Notes under the pieces: generated by a model
Databases searched by the model: none
The model's input: the letters and a program-made list of their open reading frames with translations, nothing else
What the model was told of the DNA's origin: nothing
Program-made: the position numbers and the translations under genes
DNA from: Candidatus Aminicenantota bacterium
Lineage (GTDB): Bacteria > Acidobacteriota > Aminicenantia > S016-38
Assembly: GCA_021161165.1 (NCBI GenBank)
Contig: JAGHBF010000157.1
Location: forward strand, 1-21,507
Direction of reading: 5' to 3'
DNA length: 21,507 nucleotides
In this document: one piece after another, positions 18,933-21,507 of the stretch
Numbering within the stretch: the stretch's first letter is position 1
How the letters are laid out: each line of letters starts with the position of its first letter

Positions 18933-20197
18933 GCGCTGAGAAAAAAGTTGGAATACTTATTCTGATTTCCTTTGCAATACTTGTGTTTTTCCTTATAAAA
19001 ACAGGGTCTCTTTCCTCCATTTTTGAAAAAAAGGGTTATGAAATTTATTCCTATTTTGACAGTCTCGCAGGATTGCAGGAGCGTTCCCCTGTTCGCCTTG
19101 CCGGAGTAAAGATAGGCTATGTTAAGAAAATAAGTCTTGACAGAGGCCGGGCTCTGGTAAAAATGAAAATTTTCGAAAACTATAAAATCAGTAGAGGTTC
19201 CAGGGCAGCGGTAACCTCCATGGGAATTATGGGAGAAAAATATATTGAGATTTTCCCGGCAAGAGGGCCAGGATATATTCAACCCGGAGAGAGCATTGAG
19301 GGAATACCGCCCCTTTCCATAGACCAGATTGGGACAATGTTTTACTCCATTGCTCAGGATATTAAAAGCCTTAGCAAAACCTTTAAAGATGTTCTGGCAG
19401 GCGAAAAGGGGAAGGTAAGTTTGAATTCTATTATTCAAAATATTGATAGGACTGTGTCTTCTCTGAGCCAGTTAATTTCAACAAACAGGAATAATGTAAA
19501 CGAATCCGTTAAGGAGCTTCTTGCTTCATTAAGGGAGTTGAGGGTAGCTATAGGAAAGTTTTCAAAGGCCTCTGAGGAAATAGAGAAGTTTTCAGCGGAA
19601 TACAGGGGACAATCAGACAGAATAAAAACGCTTTCTTTGAAGATGACGAATCTTTCCGAAAAAGCAGAAGAACTCTTGAGCAGAGTTAACGTCCTTCTTG
19701 AGGAAATTCAGGGAGGGAAAGGCTCTCTGGGGAAGGTAATACAGGATGAAACCCTTTACAAGAAGACTGTAGCGACTTTAGAAAATGCCTCTTCTGTTAC
19801 CAAAAGAGTGCAGGAAAGCCTTGCCAGGATAGAGTTTTCAGTTTCACCTTACCTTTATTTTTCCAGCGAAAATCTTGGAAAGGTTGGGGTAGAATTATTC
19901 AGTAAAAATAACTTTTTGAGGGCGAATCTTGTGGCGGACAGTAAAGGAAAAACTTATGACCTTCTTTTCGGGAAAAGATATCAGTGGTTTTCCTTAGCTT
20001 CAGGAATAATAGAGGGAAGTTTTGGTTTCTCCGCCTCAATTTATTCAAAAGGAGGACTTTTTCTTTCTGGAGATGTTTATAATCCCAATTCCTGGGAGTA
20101 TAGGGTGCTTCTGGGTGCGAGAAGGAAGGGATTTTCGTTTTTTGGAGGGTATTCTAAAAAGGAAAAATTACTCTTCGGAATATCCTATGGATTTTGA
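18929..20197 (+). CDS. mlaD: MCE (MlaD-type) lipid-binding protein with C-terminal beta-barrel-like tail
   Basis: Substrate-binding subunit that forms a hexameric pore or tube on the permease. The 422-residue protein has an N-terminal membrane helix (about 7-23, VGILILISFAILVFFLI) and one MCE domain (about 36-115: FDSLAGLQERSPVRLAGVKIG, abbreviated here as FDSLAGLQ and PVRLAGVKIGYV, then MGIMGEKYIEIFP). A long helical stretch (about 130-300) resembles the coiled needle of tube-forming MCE proteins and contains GKGSLGKVIQDETLY. The last 120 residues are different: about ten short strands with alternating hydrophobic residues and Gly turns, ending in SYGF, as in outer-membrane barrels. E. coli MlaD is only about 183 residues. 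TTG start overlaps the mlaF stop. No mlaC, mlaB or mlaA gene is present here. Confidence 0.93.
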   Translation: MSAEKKVGILILISFAILVFFLIKTGSLSSIFEKKGYEIYSYFDSLAGLQERSPVRLAGVKIGYVKKISLDRGRALVKMKIFENYKISRGSRAAVTSMGIMGEKYIEIFPARGPGYIQPGESIEGIPPLSIDQIGTMFYSIAQDIKSLSKTFKDVLAGEKGKVSLNSIIQNIDRTVSSLSQLISTNRNNVNESVKELLASLRELRVAIGKFSKASEEIEKFSAEYRGQSDRIKTLSLKMTNLSEKAEELLSRVNVLLEEIQGGKGSLGKVIQDETLYKKTVATLENASSVTKRVQESLARIEFSVSPYLYFSSENLGKVGVELFSKNNFLRANLVADSKGKTYDLLFGKRYQWFSLASGIIEGSFGFSASIYSKGGLFLSGDVYNPNSWEYRVLLGARRKGFSFFGGYSKKEKLLFGISYGF

Positions 20198-21483
20198 TGT
20201 TTATATGTAAAGAGTGTGGATACACTTCTTCCAAGTGGTTTTCCCAGTGTCCTGTATGTGGTTCCATTGGAAGCGCTGAAAAATTGGAAGGAAAAAAAAG
20301 ATCAAAGGATTCAAGGCCTGTAGAAATAGGCAAGCTTCAAATTCGTGAGGGAAAAAGGGAATCAACTGGCATTGAATCTTTTGACAGAGTTCTCGGAGGA
20401 GGACTTGTTCTTGGCTCTTTCGTCCTCCTTGGCGGAGAACCGGGAGTGGGTAAATCCACACTTATGCTACAACTTGCATCAAATTTTAAGGGCGAAGTTA
20501 TATATATTTCTGGAGAAGAGTCTCCCTTTCAAATTGGCTCAAGAGCAAAGAGATTAGGAGTAAAGGAGGGTATAAAACTTATCTGTGAAACAGAATGGGA
20601 ACCCATAGAAGATGCCTTAAGAATAGAAAAGCCAGGGCTTGCTATATTTGATTCCCTGCAAACCTTTTACTTATCCTCCATTCCATCACCGGCAGGGAGT
20701 ATAGCCCAGGTAAAAACGATAGCTGAAAGAATTTTTAGACTCTCCAAGAAGGAGGGGATTACATCCATAATCGTGGGTCATGTAACAAAAGAAGGAACAA
20801 TTGCAGGTCCAAAACTGCTGGAGCATATAGTGGATGTGGTTCTATATTTTGAAGGGGATACTTCCCATAACTTCAGAATAATAAGAGCGGTGAAGAATAG
20901 ATTTGGAGCTACAGATGAAATAGCAGTTTTTGAGATGAAAAGGGGGAGACTGGAAGAGGTGAAAAATCCCTCCGGTTACTTTCTTTCAAAAGATTATTCT
21001 CCGGGAATTTCCACCTACCCAGCAGTGGAGGGAAGAACCCCTATACTGCTTGAAATACAATCCCTTGTAATTCCATCTTCTCTTCCTTCGGCCCCAAGGC
21101 GCTTTTCTGTCGGGATTGATCCGTACAGGGTAGGTATGATGATAGGTGTTCTTGAAAAATATACGAACCTCTCTTTTGCCTCAAGGGATATATATGTGAA
21201 TGTTTCAGGAGGCCTGAGAATAAAGGACCCAGGGGCTGATTTGCCCACTATTCTTTCTCTGATTTCTTCTTATCTGAAGATACCTTTGCCAAGAGGAGCT
21301 TTTTCCTTTGGGGAAGTTAGTCTTTCTGGAAGAATTCTTAATCCCTCCCTTAGGGAATTAAGATTGAAAGAGGCGAAAAAGCTCGGCTATGAATTTGCCA
21401 TAGTTCCTCCTGGTGATAAAATAGAAGGGTTAAAATACTTTGAGATATCCCATATTAATGAGGCAAGGAGGATTTTTAAATGA
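20197..21483 (+). CDS. radA: DNA repair protein RadA (Sms)
   Basis: RadA is a RecA-like ATPase that promotes branch migration of recombination intermediates. From ATG 20197 the 428-residue protein has the N-terminal zinc finger (CKECG and CPVCG), Walker A GGEPGVGKST (about 79-88), a Walker B-like AIFDSLQ, the family hallmark KNRFG (about 233-237), and a C-terminal Lon-like domain (LPSAPRRFSVGIDPYRV, VNVSGGLRIKDPGADL, GEVSLSGRI). All motifs appear intact. TTG 20194 is an alternative start one codon earlier. The ATG shares one base with the mlaD stop and no ribosome site is obvious, so translation is probably coupled. Confidence 0.97.
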   Translation: MFICKECGYTSSKWFSQCPVCGSIGSAEKLEGKKRSKDSRPVEIGKLQIREGKRESTGIESFDRVLGGGLVLGSFVLLGGEPGVGKSTLMLQLASNFKGEVIYISGEESPFQIGSRAKRLGVKEGIKLICETEWEPIEDALRIEKPGLAIFDSLQTFYLSSIPSPAGSIAQVKTIAERIFRLSKKEGITSIIVGHVTKEGTIAGPKLLEHIVDVVLYFEGDTSHNFRIIRAVKNRFGATDEIAVFEMKRGRLEEVKNPSGYFLSKDYSPGISTYPAVEGRTPILLEIQSLVIPSSLPSAPRRFSVGIDPYRVGMMIGVLEKYTNLSFASRDIYVNVSGGLRIKDPGADLPTILSLISSYLKIPLPRGAFSFGEVSLSGRILNPSLRELRLKEAKKLGYEFAIVPPGDKIEGLKYFEISHINEARRIFK

Positions 21484-21507
21484 TTTTTATAGTATATGCT
21501 CTAATAT
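21480..21507 (+). CDS. Start of a further ORF, cut by the window edge
   Basis: An ATG at 21480 overlaps the radA stop (ATGA) in the same style as the other junctions. Nine codons are visible, MIFIVYALI, all hydrophobic except Tyr, which suggests a membrane segment. A family such as PilT-N/TRAM proteins often follows radA, but nothing in these residues allows a choice. Confidence 0.5.

Overview
This window reads as a stretch of chromosome from a bacterium with two membranes (a diderm), probably a thermophile. All 24 protein genes, counting fragments at both ends, and one tRNA lie on the + strand. Packing is extreme: most neighbours overlap by 1-30 nt (ATGA, TTGA or TAATG junctions), and the largest gene-free stretch is 56 nt, so no gap longer than 300 bases exists. 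The sense strand is purine-rich, Arg codons are mostly AGG/AGA, proteins are rich in Glu and Lys, TTG and GTG starts are frequent, and many genes have clear GGAGG ribosome sites. A two-domain protein disulfide oxidoreductase, a family best known from hyperthermophiles, supports a hot habitat. An MCE/Mla lipid-transport module and a twitching-motility ATPase imply an outer membrane and type IV pili. I cannot name the phylum. The order ispE-tRNA-Gln-prs-rplY-pth-rpsF-rpsR-rplI-dnaB recalls deltaproteobacterial and related genomes, from memory only.

Layout. (1) 1-3669: heat-shock operon, the tail of grpE then dnaK, dnaJ and the 16S rRNA methyltransferase rsmE. (2) 3674-5800: a soluble Hanks-type Ser/Thr kinase with a C-terminal zinc ribbon, directly followed by a PilU-like PilT-family ATPase. 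(3) 5772-9419: recX, alaS (recX-alaS is a classic pair, here without recA) and a secreted lytic transglycosylase. (4) 9406-11542: a near-consensus sigma-70 promoter, the disulfide oxidoreductase, a small membrane ORF of 58 residues, a LolB/LolA-like envelope protein candidate and ispE. (5) 11533-13844: tRNA-Gln(UUG) squeezed between and overlapping ispE, then prs, rplY/ctc and pth. (6) 13834-16353: rpsF, rpsR, rplI and dnaB. (7) 16356-20197: alanine racemase, then an MCE transporter (permease, ATPase, and an MCE protein whose C-terminus looks like an outer-membrane beta-barrel). (8) 20197-end: radA and the first codons of another ORF.

Together the genes cover protein folding, translation, replication and repair, nucleotide and isoprenoid precursors, and envelope building. 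There is no mobile element, CRISPR array, prophage or obvious horizontally acquired island. The points most worth a second look are the ispE/tRNA/prs junction, the overlapping small ORF with the LolB-like gene at 10114-10775, the barrel-tailed MCE protein, the kinase-PilU pair, and the transglycosylase flanked by two similar short modules.
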